NCBI GenBank assembly: GCA_022837485.1
Contig: JALHHH010000002.1
Span: forward strand, 1 to 64,000
Direction of reading: 5' to 3'
Origin: Bacteroidales bacterium
Lineage (GTDB): Bacteria; Bacteroidota; Bacteroidia; Bacteroidales; Lentimicrobiaceae
Length of the DNA stretch: 64,000 nt
Part shown: piece after piece, positions 51,390 through 59,776 of the stretch
How the letters are laid out: each line of letters opens with the position of its first letter
Numbering within the stretch: the stretch's first letter is position 1
The notes under the pieces: generated by a model
Database searches by the model: none
Told to the model about the DNA's origin: nothing
Seen by the model: only the letters and a program-made list of their open reading frames with translations
Translations under genes and position numbers: made by a program

Positions 51390-52994
51390 TTATTGCTTTA
51401 ACAGATTGTCTTTTATGAAAACCGTTGCATTGTTAATTCCCGAAAGAAAGTCGCTGTGTGTGGCAAGTCCCTGCCTTACACGGTATTCATGGGGGAAATT
51501 TCCTTTTTTCAGGTGCATGAAAAGGGTATGGTATGCAAGGGCATTCGTACCTTCGTCGGTGATGTCGAGATACCATTTTAGCTCCTTACTTTCCGGAAGT
51601 ACGGAACAATCGAACCCTGCATCGAAGAGCATGCATGCAGTAAAGATTTCCGACAGGGAACCGGCCATTCCCGTCAGACTGCTTCCGGCATTTCCGTTGG
51701 CTCCGATAACGGCATAACGTCCGCCGGTATTTACCCTGAAATTCTGTTTTATTTCTTCCGTAAGCTGTATTATATCGTTTGCACTCAGTGTACTGCCGGT
51801 ATACGGGATTTCAACGAACAGCGACTGCGGAAGTCTCATTCCGAGAATATTGCCTTTCATCAGCGCCAGCAGGTTTTCGGATGCTCCTTCCGGATCGCTA
51901 AGGGGACGATCGTGCAGGAATACAAACAGGGGATAGGTTCGTGTTTCCAGGGCATACCCTTCCGGGGTCAGCACGCGGTAAGGCTGTGCAGTGCCGGAGA
52001 TGGTAAAATCGTGTACGTCCCCGTGTGAAAGCGTGGCGGTAAGGGGTGCCGGTTCTCCTTCGCCGGGGTAGTTCTGGTTGCGGAAGGCGGCTCCCATAAA
52101 GCGGAAGGCCTCCGGAAGCGACTTATGCCAGTAATCCCAGGTATGTGCTCCGTTTCTCACCCTGTACTCGTGATTAATGTTTTCCTGCCGAAGGATGAGG
52201 TGAAGCGCATTGTTCGTTTCCGAAAGGCTCTCCTCGTCGTCGCCGCAGTCGATGAAATAGCGCTGGCCGCTCAAAGCCGGATCGTTTGGATTGGTAAAGA
52301 AATGGAACGGACTGTATTCAAGGAAGTACGGACTCAGTCTGTCGTTGCCCGATTTGCCCGGAGATCCGAATACCGGACCCCACTGCACATCGTATACCGA
52401 CTGAGGTTCAGCCAGGTACTGCTCGTCGGTGCGGAACGACATGCTTAACACTACTGCCGTTCCGAAAAGTTCCGGATTTTTGGCAGCAAGGATAAGAGCG
52501 CCGTACCCTCCCATGGAATAGCCCATGACGGCCCGCTGCGAAGCATGCCCTTCGGTTCTGTAGAGAGAATCGATGTGCGGCATAAGCTCCTGCGTTAGCA
52601 TATCCATAAAGGGATAGTTTCCGTTGTATTTATTCACCCAGTAGGTGTTGAATCCCTGCGGCATCACATAGATTACCGGACCGGTTTCCGCCGCATACAG
52701 GTCGGCATGGTAGCGGATGTTTCCGCCCTGGTACCAGGCTTTTTCGTTGTCGCCGAAGCCGTGCAGCAGGTAAACCACGGGGTATGATTTCGTTGTATTT
52801 TCATATTCTGCAGGAAGCAGCACGGCATAGCCGATGGGGCGTTTCAGTATGCTGCTGTTCACCGATTGCCCGGTTTGCAGGCGTTCGAAGGCCGGAACGG
52901 GCTCATCGTGCTCACGGGTCCGGTCGCATCCTGAAAAACTCATCGGGATAAGCGCCAGGGAAAGCAGATAAAAACACCGTGCCGGAGCCTTCAT
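51390..52994 (-). CDS. Two-domain esterase lipoprotein, C-terminal domain degenerate
   Basis: 534 residues. SPII signal with lipobox SFSGC (Cys23). N-terminal esterase domain (about 40-310): HGFGDNEKAW, Ser160 in MGYSMGG, Asp252 in IDCGDDE, His284 in NGAHTW. The C-terminal half (about 320-534) repeats the fold (YRVLTPEGYALETRTYPLFV, HEYRVRQGLATHSDF) but the nucleophile is gone (VIGANGNAG). A tandem paralogue of the gene at 49830. Its start overlaps the stop of the upstream glycohydrolase gene by one base (TAATG), so translation is likely coupled. Confidence 0.88.
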   Translation of the reverse strand: MKAPARCFYLLSLALIPMSFSGCDRTREHDEPVPAFERLQTGQSVNSSILKRPIGYAVLLPAEYENTTKSYPVVYLLHGFGDNEKAWYQGGNIRYHADLYAAETGPVIYVMPQGFNTYWVNKYNGNYPFMDMLTQELMPHIDSLYRTEGHASQRAVMGYSMGGYGALILAAKNPELFGTAVVLSMSFRTDEQYLAEPQSVYDVQWGPVFGSPGKSGNDRLSPYFLEYSPFHFFTNPNDPALSGQRYFIDCGDDEESLSETNNALHLILRQENINHEYRVRNGAHTWDYWHKSLPEAFRFMGAAFRNQNYPGEGEPAPLTATLSHGDVHDFTISGTAQPYRVLTPEGYALETRTYPLFVFLHDRPLSDPEGASENLLALMKGNILGMRLPQSLFVEIPYTGSTLSANDIIQLTEEIKQNFRVNTGGRYAVIGANGNAGSSLTGMAGSLSEIFTACMLFDAGFDCSVLPESKELKWYLDITDEGTNALAYHTLFMHLKKGNFPHEYRVRQGLATHSDFLSGINNATVFIKDNLLKQ

Positions 52995-54574
52995 TATAAA
53001 GCCGTTTTAGAGTTTATGCGCTGAACCAAAGGTTCGATAGGTTTATCGTCGTAAACCACGTACGATTTGAAATAAATCCTGAAATCGGGATGCTGATTCA
53101 CCCATCGCACCTCGATGTGGTGCTTTGCCGATGGAAGCCGGTAGTTATGGTAGATGTCGTATTTGCGGACGATGTAGTCGAATGGCATCTTCACCTGTTC
53201 TATCTTCTCACCGTCGATGTATATATCCAGAAGTGCGGTAAAGTCGCGGGTTTCGTCGATGCAGCGGCTTTTTACATTCCCCAGGATTACGATTCCGGTG
53301 CCTTCAAAATCTATTTCGATGCTGTTTTCCAGGTGATCGGTGCGCACCAGCAGTTCCTTTACGGGATACATACCGGGGAACGACTCCTCGAACCGCAGCA
53401 TCTCCGGTTGCTGTATCCGTATGGTGATGTTATCGCCATCGGTGCTTCCCCCGTTGGCTTCTATCTGCTGCAGGGCATGTTTCAGGCTGAGGTCGTACAC
53501 CTGGTTCAGGCTAAGGTCGGAATACGGGAAGGTAAGGGGTTCGGCTTTTTCGATGGCCGGTTTCCAGAAGCCGGGGATGTTGCTGTAACCCAGCATTACG
53601 CCCAGAATGCCTGCTGCCGTGGCCGGGTTGCAGTCGCTGTCCTGCCCGCAGCGGGTGGCAATGTCCATGGTTTTGTAAAAGTCTTTGTTGCCGTAGAGAA
53701 GTCCGATTACCACATAAGCGGCATTCACCGATGCATCGATGTTGAAGGCATTGAATACGCCTTCAGGACACCCTTTTTCGGATGTATGCTTTTTCTCCAC
53801 CTCATACCAGCACTTTTTCCAGTCGTCGGGGTACTGACGGTGCCACTGAATCACATCGCTGATTACCTGGTGGAATTTGCTCTGAGGCGGGATGGGCTTG
53901 AGTCCCTGTTCGATAACGTAGGCGATGTTGTCGGAAATAAAGGCGGTGGCATACATCCCGGCCATGAATACGCCTCCGTACCAGCCGTCGCCGTAGTTCA
54001 TGATGTGCCCCGTGCGGTCGCACAGTTCAGTAGCGCTGTTGATCATGCCGGGGTGCATCAGTCCGGCAAAGTCGGCTTCTATCTGGAAGTCGATATCGTC
54101 GGCATGCGGGTTGTTGAGCCAGTGGCCCGATTCGGGAGGCATTATCCCGTTAAGGATGTTGTAACGGGCAGCCTGGTTGGCATGCCACAGCTTGTAATCT
54201 TCGCGCGCAAATGCCAGGGCAAAGGAATCGGCAGGGGCATTGACGCCGAATTTTTCTATCACCTGTACAAAGGTGAAATCCAGGTACACGTCGTCGTACA
54301 GACCGGGATCGAGTTCAAAGATTTCCGCAATGTAATCGTCGTACCATACCATTTCCTGGTAGTCCTGAATCATGGTACCCTTGAATTTGAACTCGGTGGG
54401 TCCGCCGTAGGTGCATCCTATGGTTTGTCCGGCCCATCCGCCACGGATTTTGTCGGCCAGCACCTCACGGCTTATCTGCACGGTTTCGGTGGGCGGGGAT
54501 TTGTCCTTGTTGCCGGGACTGCAGGCCATCGCCAGCAGAAGAAATACCGGAAGGTATGCGGGTGTCTTTTTCAT
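52994..54574 (-). CDS. ADP-ribosylglycohydrolase-family lipoprotein (paralogue 1)
   Basis: 526 residues. SPII signal with lipobox AMAC (Cys18). The ADP-ribosylglycohydrolase domain (about 35-345) has GGWAGQTIG (45-53), first metal motif DD94-95 and Asp99 (GLYDDVYLDF), the HANQAARYNIL/NPHADDIDFQIE region, DGWYGGVF and second metal motif Gln-Asp312-Ser-Asp314-Cys-Asn (RCGQDSDCN). A C-terminal beta-sandwich-like domain (about 390-526) ends with HIEVRWVNQHPDFRIYFKS. It may cleave ribosyl N- or O-glycosidic bonds. Closest relative is the next gene. The gap to it is 3 bp. Confidence 0.9.
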   Translation of the reverse strand: MKKTPAYLPVFLLLAMACSPGNKDKSPPTETVQISREVLADKIRGGWAGQTIGCTYGGPTEFKFKGTMIQDYQEMVWYDDYIAEIFELDPGLYDDVYLDFTFVQVIEKFGVNAPADSFALAFAREDYKLWHANQAARYNILNGIMPPESGHWLNNPHADDIDFQIEADFAGLMHPGMINSATELCDRTGHIMNYGDGWYGGVFMAGMYATAFISDNIAYVIEQGLKPIPPQSKFHQVISDVIQWHRQYPDDWKKCWYEVEKKHTSEKGCPEGVFNAFNIDASVNAAYVVIGLLYGNKDFYKTMDIATRCGQDSDCNPATAAGILGVMLGYSNIPGFWKPAIEKAEPLTFPYSDLSLNQVYDLSLKHALQQIEANGGSTDGDNITIRIQQPEMLRFEESFPGMYPVKELLVRTDHLENSIEIDFEGTGIVILGNVKSRCIDETRDFTALLDIYIDGEKIEQVKMPFDYIVRKYDIYHNYRLPSAKHHIEVRWVNQHPDFRIYFKSYVVYDDKPIEPLVQRINSKTAL

Positions 54575-54577
54575 GAT

Positions 54578-56221
54578 TTACAGTGCTGGAAGAGGGTTAA
54601 CCGGAGGATTTTCAGAATACACGATCAGATCGTTGATCCGTATCTCGTAATCGGGATGCGGATTGTTCCATTTCAATCGTACGTCGTGGTGCCCTTCGCT
54701 GAGCTGATATTTCCAGGCCGGCTCCAGACGGCGTGAGGTGTTTTTCATCGGAAGGTATACCGTTTCGTCCAGACTGCCGTCGATGTATACTTCCACTTCG
54801 GCTACGTAATTGTCGTCAAGCTCTGCCAGGCCGAATACTTCGGAGCCCAGTCTCTTTGCGATGCGGTCGATGTAATCCGGATCCACCTTCGAGCGTTTTA
54901 CCATGTTCCCGTAAAGGATGTACCCGTTGCCGGTAAACGAGAAGCCGAAGCTGTCGGTAATGGACCGGTCGATCTTCTCCCGGGCGATGGGGTGGGTGTT
55001 TACAAAGTTCTGTTCATAAGCCACGGGTCTGGGATCTTCGTAAGGGACAGACACTCCGTTTTCATCCACGGATCCGCCGGCACGTTCAATCATGCCGAGT
55101 GCGTGTTTGTAGCTTAGTTCGTAAGCCCTGGCGAGCGACATCTCCGTACTCTCAAAGTTCAGAGGTTCGATCTCCTGCAGCGGTTTTAACCAGAACTCCG
55201 GTATGGCTTTGTAGCCGTGCATTACACCGAGTACTCCGCCGGCTGTGGCGGCGTTGCAGTCGGCATCCTGTCCGCAACGGGTGGCAATATCCACCGAACG
55301 GGTGAAGTCGCCCTGTCCGTAAAGCAATCCAATGGCTACATACGCCGAGTTGATCTTTGCGTCGATGTTGAACGAAAGGTAAACCCCTTTCGGACAGCCC
55401 ACGTCGCGGTTCCATTTTTTCTGGAGCTCGAACCAGGTTGCCTTCCAGTCGTCGGGATACTGCTTGTGCCAGGCAATTACATCGGCGATGCATTCGCGGA
55501 AGGAGGTACCTTCGGGAATGGTCTGCGCGGCTTTTTCAACGATAAAATTCACATCGCCGGAGGCAAAGGCCAGGGAATAGAGCGAAGAGACAAACACCCC
55601 GCCGTACCAGCCGTCGCCGCTGTTCATGATGTGCCCCACCCGGTCGGCAATTTCGGTGGCATGGTTTACCATGGCGGGAGCCATCAGCCCGATGAAGTCC
55701 GATTCAATCTGAAAGTCGAGGTCATCGGCATGGGGGTTGTTGAGCCAGTGCCCGGTATGCGGGGGCTTCAGACCTCTGAGGATGTTGTAGCGCGAAGCCT
55801 GGTTGGCATGCGCCAGGTGGTATGCCGTATTTGCCCAGTACGAAGCTATGGTGTCGGTACTTACGTCGAGCCCGTATTTTTCGAAGACATTCACAAAGTT
55901 CAGGTCGGTGTAGATGTCGTCGAACAGCCCCGGCTTTTTGTCCCACCAGTATTTAACGTAGTTTTCATGCCAGGGAATGATCTGGTATTCGTCGATGATG
56001 GAACCCTGGTATTTAAATTCAACCGGAGCTCCGTAAACCACTCCTATGGTTTGTCCGGCCCATCCTCCCATAATTTTATCCTTCAGCTGCTCATGGGTCA
56101 TGGCAATGGAGGTTCCGGCCACAGGTGCGGACGTTTCGGGTGCGGAGCAGGACGAAAGCAGGCAGGCGGATGCTGCCACAATGGAGAGGAGAGCGAGTTT
56201 TGTTATCTTCGGTTTCAGCAT
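54578..56221 (-). CDS. ADP-ribosylglycohydrolase-family lipoprotein (paralogue 2)
   Basis: 547 residues. Lipobox LLSSC (Cys25). Domain markers are GGWAGQTIGVVYG, DD101-102 and Asp106 (LFDDIYTDL), HADDLDFQIESDF, DGWYGGVF and RCGQDADCNAATAGG (Asp319, Asp321). The C-terminal extension mirrors paralogue 1 (HDVRLKWNNPHPDYEIRIND), so the pair came from a duplication of the full two-domain gene. Both metal sites look intact, predicting an active Mg-dependent enzyme. Product is expected at the outer or periplasmic face. Confidence 0.9.
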   Translation of the reverse strand: MLKPKITKLALLSIVAASACLLSSCSAPETSAPVAGTSIAMTHEQLKDKIMGGWAGQTIGVVYGAPVEFKYQGSIIDEYQIIPWHENYVKYWWDKKPGLFDDIYTDLNFVNVFEKYGLDVSTDTIASYWANTAYHLAHANQASRYNILRGLKPPHTGHWLNNPHADDLDFQIESDFIGLMAPAMVNHATEIADRVGHIMNSGDGWYGGVFVSSLYSLAFASGDVNFIVEKAAQTIPEGTSFRECIADVIAWHKQYPDDWKATWFELQKKWNRDVGCPKGVYLSFNIDAKINSAYVAIGLLYGQGDFTRSVDIATRCGQDADCNAATAGGVLGVMHGYKAIPEFWLKPLQEIEPLNFESTEMSLARAYELSYKHALGMIERAGGSVDENGVSVPYEDPRPVAYEQNFVNTHPIAREKIDRSITDSFGFSFTGNGYILYGNMVKRSKVDPDYIDRIAKRLGSEVFGLAELDDNYVAEVEVYIDGSLDETVYLPMKNTSRRLEPAWKYQLSEGHHDVRLKWNNPHPDYEIRINDLIVYSENPPVNPLPAL

Positions 56222-56233
56222 GACATGGATTTC

Positions 56234-58225
56234 TTAGGGGTAAACACTCAATTCGGTGATGGATGTGAATGCCGATACATTTTTGGTGTATTTGTTCCAG
56301 TGATCCTGAACCATGGCATCGCCCAGGATGCGGATGCCTTTGGTGGTTACCGGGTCAAACTTCAGCACGTACTCGGCGTAATGGGGCTGAATAAAAACAA
56401 TATCTGAAGCAGGAAGGGGAGGGCTGAGGGTATAGTTCTCAACCGGAGCCCACCTCCCTGCTTCGTTCAGATATTGCACACTAAGAGAAGTAAACCAACC
56501 ACCAAACTCCTCCATGCCGCCGGTATTAAATACAATCATACCAACGGTTTTAGCTTCATTCCAACCATAACCATAATAATCCACTTTCGGGATTTTTGCT
56601 TTTGCGGCCAGGCTGTAGAATACCGAGCCCGGTCCGTATATTTTTCCGTCGTTAATAACGTCCACCGTTTTGGCGTACAGCGATTTGCCGAACGTATACC
56701 AGCACGAATCCATCACGCTTTCGTTCATGGTTCTTACGTTGCTGAAGATGGTATCGGCACCGGTTGCCAGGTTTTCGCCCCTTACCAGCAGGCTGAAGGT
56801 ACGTTCCTGCACCTGCTTCCCGTCGCCAATCTGCAGGGTCAGTGCATATTCTCCTTCGCGGGATGGTGTTCCCCACAGCTTTCCCGCTTTGAATTCCAGT
56901 CCCGGAGGAAGGGTTCCCTTTACCATAGACCAGTTGTAGATTTTGTTGGCATCGGTATAGAAGGTGAAGTCTGCCGGTTTGCCTTTTTCCAGCACGGGGT
57001 CGGGGCCGTAGTAGAATTCCATGGGTGCCCTGAACGCCGCATCGGGTATTATGGTGATGATCTCGCTTCCGGGTTTTCCTTTCACCGATCCGCCTTTGCT
57101 TACGATCAGGTCGATGGCAGCCTGCATGGTGTTGTCGATGATGCCGGAAATACTGGCATCGGGCAGGTCGTGGCGGGTGATGTTGATGTATTTGTCGTTG
57201 AAGGGTTTCTGCCATCCTTCCACAGGCAGGTAAAGGTTTTCGGGAAGGCCTTTCATGCCGTACATAACTCCCATCAATCCGGCCACGGTGGCGGCCTGGT
57301 TGTCGGCATCGAAGCCCATGGCACAGGAGAGGTCGAGCGTACGCTGGAAGTCGCCCCCGCCGTATAGCATGGCCAGGATGGCACAGGCTCCGTTGAGGTT
57401 GGCATTCCAGATGGTTTTGGTCATATCGGGCTCACCGATGTAGTATTTCTTTGCCATTTCGTGCCAGGCCGCTTTCCAGTCGCCGGGATATTTGGCATGC
57501 AGGGCTATCATATCCCTGATGGTGGCGGCGTATCGTCCGTCGGCCGGAAGTTCTTTTAACCCTATTTCGATCAGCTTGCGGATGTCTTTTTCGAAGAAGG
57601 CGGCGGCATACATGGCACCATAGTGGATGGTAGGTTCCACGCCCCAGTCGTCGCTGGTGACGCGGGCAGCCCATTCCGATTTAGCGGCGGCATATTTTAC
57701 CATGCCTGGAGCGGTAAATGCCCATATTTCGTTGATGAGCTGGGGGTCTATCTGATACCAGTGCGGATTCAGCAGCTTGTTGCCGGTAAATGGCGGAGTA
57801 TAGCCGTAGTGCATCAGCCCGAGCGCCCCGCGGTTGGCCAGCCATACCCGGTCGCGGATGTGGTACATCCAGGCATCGCGCAGCTGTGCATAGGTGGGCT
57901 CGGGACCGTGCTTCATCATCTGCAGCAGGTACATGTATTCCAGGTCGGTGTCGTCGTCGGAGAAAGCACCGTCGTATTTCTTCAGCTTGTCGATGTTTTT
58001 GGTGTAGCCGTAGGGCCAGGTCTCCGGTCCGGGGGCATTCACGTACTTATTTTCATGCGGCAATCCGTAAATATTGCCGATCATCTGGCCTATCCAGGCC
58101 GCTTCGATCCTGTCGCGCAGCTCGCTCTTGCTGATCTTCAGCGGTCGCGCAGCAAGCAGCAGCGAGGGCATAACAAGAAGCGCAACAAACAGTATGCAGC
58201 TTAAACGGAGGTTTGGTCTGGTCAT
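56234..58225 (-). CDS. Exported ADP-ribosylglycohydrolase-family protein with Ig-like domain (paralogue 3)
   Basis: 663 residues with a signal peptide ending near LLLAA. The catalytic domain (about 30-345) has WIGQMIGNIYG, the canonical SDDDTD (89-94) and GFDADNQAATVAG (Asp306, Asp308). It differs from the other two in its central region (WLANRGALGLMHYG). It is followed by a putative Ig domain of the He_PIG type (LPPGLEFKAGKLWGTPSREG, about 455-510) and a C-terminal beta-rich domain (about 520-663). More distant from paralogues 1 and 2. First of the three enzymes after susD, with a 12-bp gap. Confidence 0.9.
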   Translation of the reverse strand: MTRPNLRLSCILFVALLVMPSLLLAARPLKISKSELRDRIEAAWIGQMIGNIYGLPHENKYVNAPGPETWPYGYTKNIDKLKKYDGAFSDDDTDLEYMYLLQMMKHGPEPTYAQLRDAWMYHIRDRVWLANRGALGLMHYGYTPPFTGNKLLNPHWYQIDPQLINEIWAFTAPGMVKYAAAKSEWAARVTSDDWGVEPTIHYGAMYAAAFFEKDIRKLIEIGLKELPADGRYAATIRDMIALHAKYPGDWKAAWHEMAKKYYIGEPDMTKTIWNANLNGACAILAMLYGGGDFQRTLDLSCAMGFDADNQAATVAGLMGVMYGMKGLPENLYLPVEGWQKPFNDKYINITRHDLPDASISGIIDNTMQAAIDLIVSKGGSVKGKPGSEIITIIPDAAFRAPMEFYYGPDPVLEKGKPADFTFYTDANKIYNWSMVKGTLPPGLEFKAGKLWGTPSREGEYALTLQIGDGKQVQERTFSLLVRGENLATGADTIFSNVRTMNESVMDSCWYTFGKSLYAKTVDVINDGKIYGPGSVFYSLAAKAKIPKVDYYGYGWNEAKTVGMIVFNTGGMEEFGGWFTSLSVQYLNEAGRWAPVENYTLSPPLPASDIVFIQPHYAEYVLKFDPVTTKGIRILGDAMVQDHWNKYTKNVSAFTSITELSVYP

Positions 58226-58237
58226 AGTTCAATGGTA

Positions 58238-59764
58238 TTAGTATCCCGGATTCTGTTGGAGTTTGGAATTTGCACTCAGAGCGGTCTGCGGCAGGGGGAA
58301 GAGCTTTGCCGTCGGGCCCGAGGGCGGTTTGTTCCACCAGGTGTTTCCCCAAACGCCGAAGCGTATCTGATCCTGACGGCGGCGTGCCTCCCAGGCAAAT
58401 TCACGCCCGAACTCTGCAAGCAGCTCCTGGGCGGTGATATCGGATGCCTGATAGGGCTGCAGGCCGGCACGGGTGCGTATCTTCTGCAGTTCGGGGTCGC
58501 CCAGCATCTCGCCTGTACGTCCCAGCCTCCACAGCGCCTCCAGCCTGGTGTATAGCACATCGGCATACCGGAAAAGTACAAAGTCGTTTTCCATGTCGAT
58601 TACATAGTATTCCAGGTCTTTCTGGTATTCGTACTTGCAGCAGCGGGCGCCTTCCCAGCGCTTACGGGCACGGTAGTTTCCAATGGAAGGGGTGTACTGA
58701 AACCATACGGTATCGCCGTTCTCGATAAAGTATATGGGATTGCCGTTCATATCGTACTGCTGTCCGTAAAGGAAAGAGTTGCGGCGGATGTCGTTTTCTT
58801 CGAACGAGTTGAAGAACTCCGGCTCACAGACAAAGCCATCCCACATCTCGCCCTTGAAGCCGAAGGTAGCACGGCTGGCGTCGTTCAGCGTAAGCGTATA
58901 CCAGTAAAGCCTGTCTTTGGTGTACACGCTGTGGTTTACGATTACGAAGATGTTCTCGCGGCTGTTTTCGTTTTTTACCCTGAAATTGGCGAAATAATCG
59001 TCTTCAATGCTGTAGGCGTTCAGATCAATAACCTTGTCGCAGGCTTCAACGGCCTTATCGTACATCGGCACTCCGATCCACTCTTCGGCATTCAGGTAGA
59101 GCTTTGCCAGTAGGGTCCACGCCATTCCTTTGGTCACGCGGCCGTAATGTGCCGGCGTAGGTTCCGCCTGCAGCAGATCGATGTTGCTCAGGATCTCCTG
59201 CTCAAGGAAGCTGAAGATAAACGCACGGTCTTTCTGTTCGGGCAGTTCTTTGTTGGTGAAGTCGGTTGTAAACGGGATGTTGCCCCAGTTGTCGGCACCC
59301 CAGTAGTAAAACAGTGCACGAAGAATTTTTATCTCGGCAACGATGCGGTCTTTTGCTTCAAACTGTATCTCGGAGGATTCGGTTTCGTATATGACTTCAT
59401 TGCAGGCGCTGATGCCTTCGAATACGAATTCATACGACTGGCGAAGGATTTTGTTGCTTGAGTTGAAACGGTGGGTGTGCAGTTCGTCCCAGCGTCCCTG
59501 TTCCCACCACAAACCGTCGTCGCGGCCCGGGATTACCATCTCGTCGGATGCGTTTTCGATCAGCGACCACAGCCTTTGCTCCTCGGGGAAGCGCTGCAGC
59601 TTGGTATATGCCCTTCCGGCGTTCATTAACACATCCCGTTCCGACTGGAAGAATTTGTCGAGGGGTATGGAGGAGTATACATCCTCCTCCAGGTCGGTGC
59701 AGGAGGTGAAGATGGCGACAACGGCCACCAGCAGGCTGATCAGAAGATATCGTTTTGTTTTCAT
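58238..59764 (-). CDS. SusD/RagB-family substrate-binding lipoprotein
   Basis: 508 residues. SPII signal with lipobox FTSC (Cys22) followed by acidic residues (TDLEEDVYSS), which fits surface export. The SusD fold is shown by helical TPR-like regions and the C-terminal RLEALWRLGRTGEML, FGREFAWEARRRQDQIRFG and WWNKPP. It caps the SusC channel and binds the released oligomer. Placed 12 bp after susC. The substrate is probably a ribose- or ADP-ribose-containing compound, judged by neighbours. Confidence 0.96.
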   Translation of the reverse strand: MKTKRYLLISLLVAVVAIFTSCTDLEEDVYSSIPLDKFFQSERDVLMNAGRAYTKLQRFPEEQRLWSLIENASDEMVIPGRDDGLWWEQGRWDELHTHRFNSSNKILRQSYEFVFEGISACNEVIYETESSEIQFEAKDRIVAEIKILRALFYYWGADNWGNIPFTTDFTNKELPEQKDRAFIFSFLEQEILSNIDLLQAEPTPAHYGRVTKGMAWTLLAKLYLNAEEWIGVPMYDKAVEACDKVIDLNAYSIEDDYFANFRVKNENSRENIFVIVNHSVYTKDRLYWYTLTLNDASRATFGFKGEMWDGFVCEPEFFNSFEENDIRRNSFLYGQQYDMNGNPIYFIENGDTVWFQYTPSIGNYRARKRWEGARCCKYEYQKDLEYYVIDMENDFVLFRYADVLYTRLEALWRLGRTGEMLGDPELQKIRTRAGLQPYQASDITAQELLAEFGREFAWEARRRQDQIRFGVWGNTWWNKPPSGPTAKLFPLPQTALSANSKLQQNPGY

Positions 59765-59776
59765 GGCCTGTAATGA

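Noticed and set aside
53090..54736. Long plus-strand open frame opposite the glycohydrolase genes
   Set aside because: It mirrors the strongly supported minus-strand genes, has no family features and is a shadow of their codon bias.
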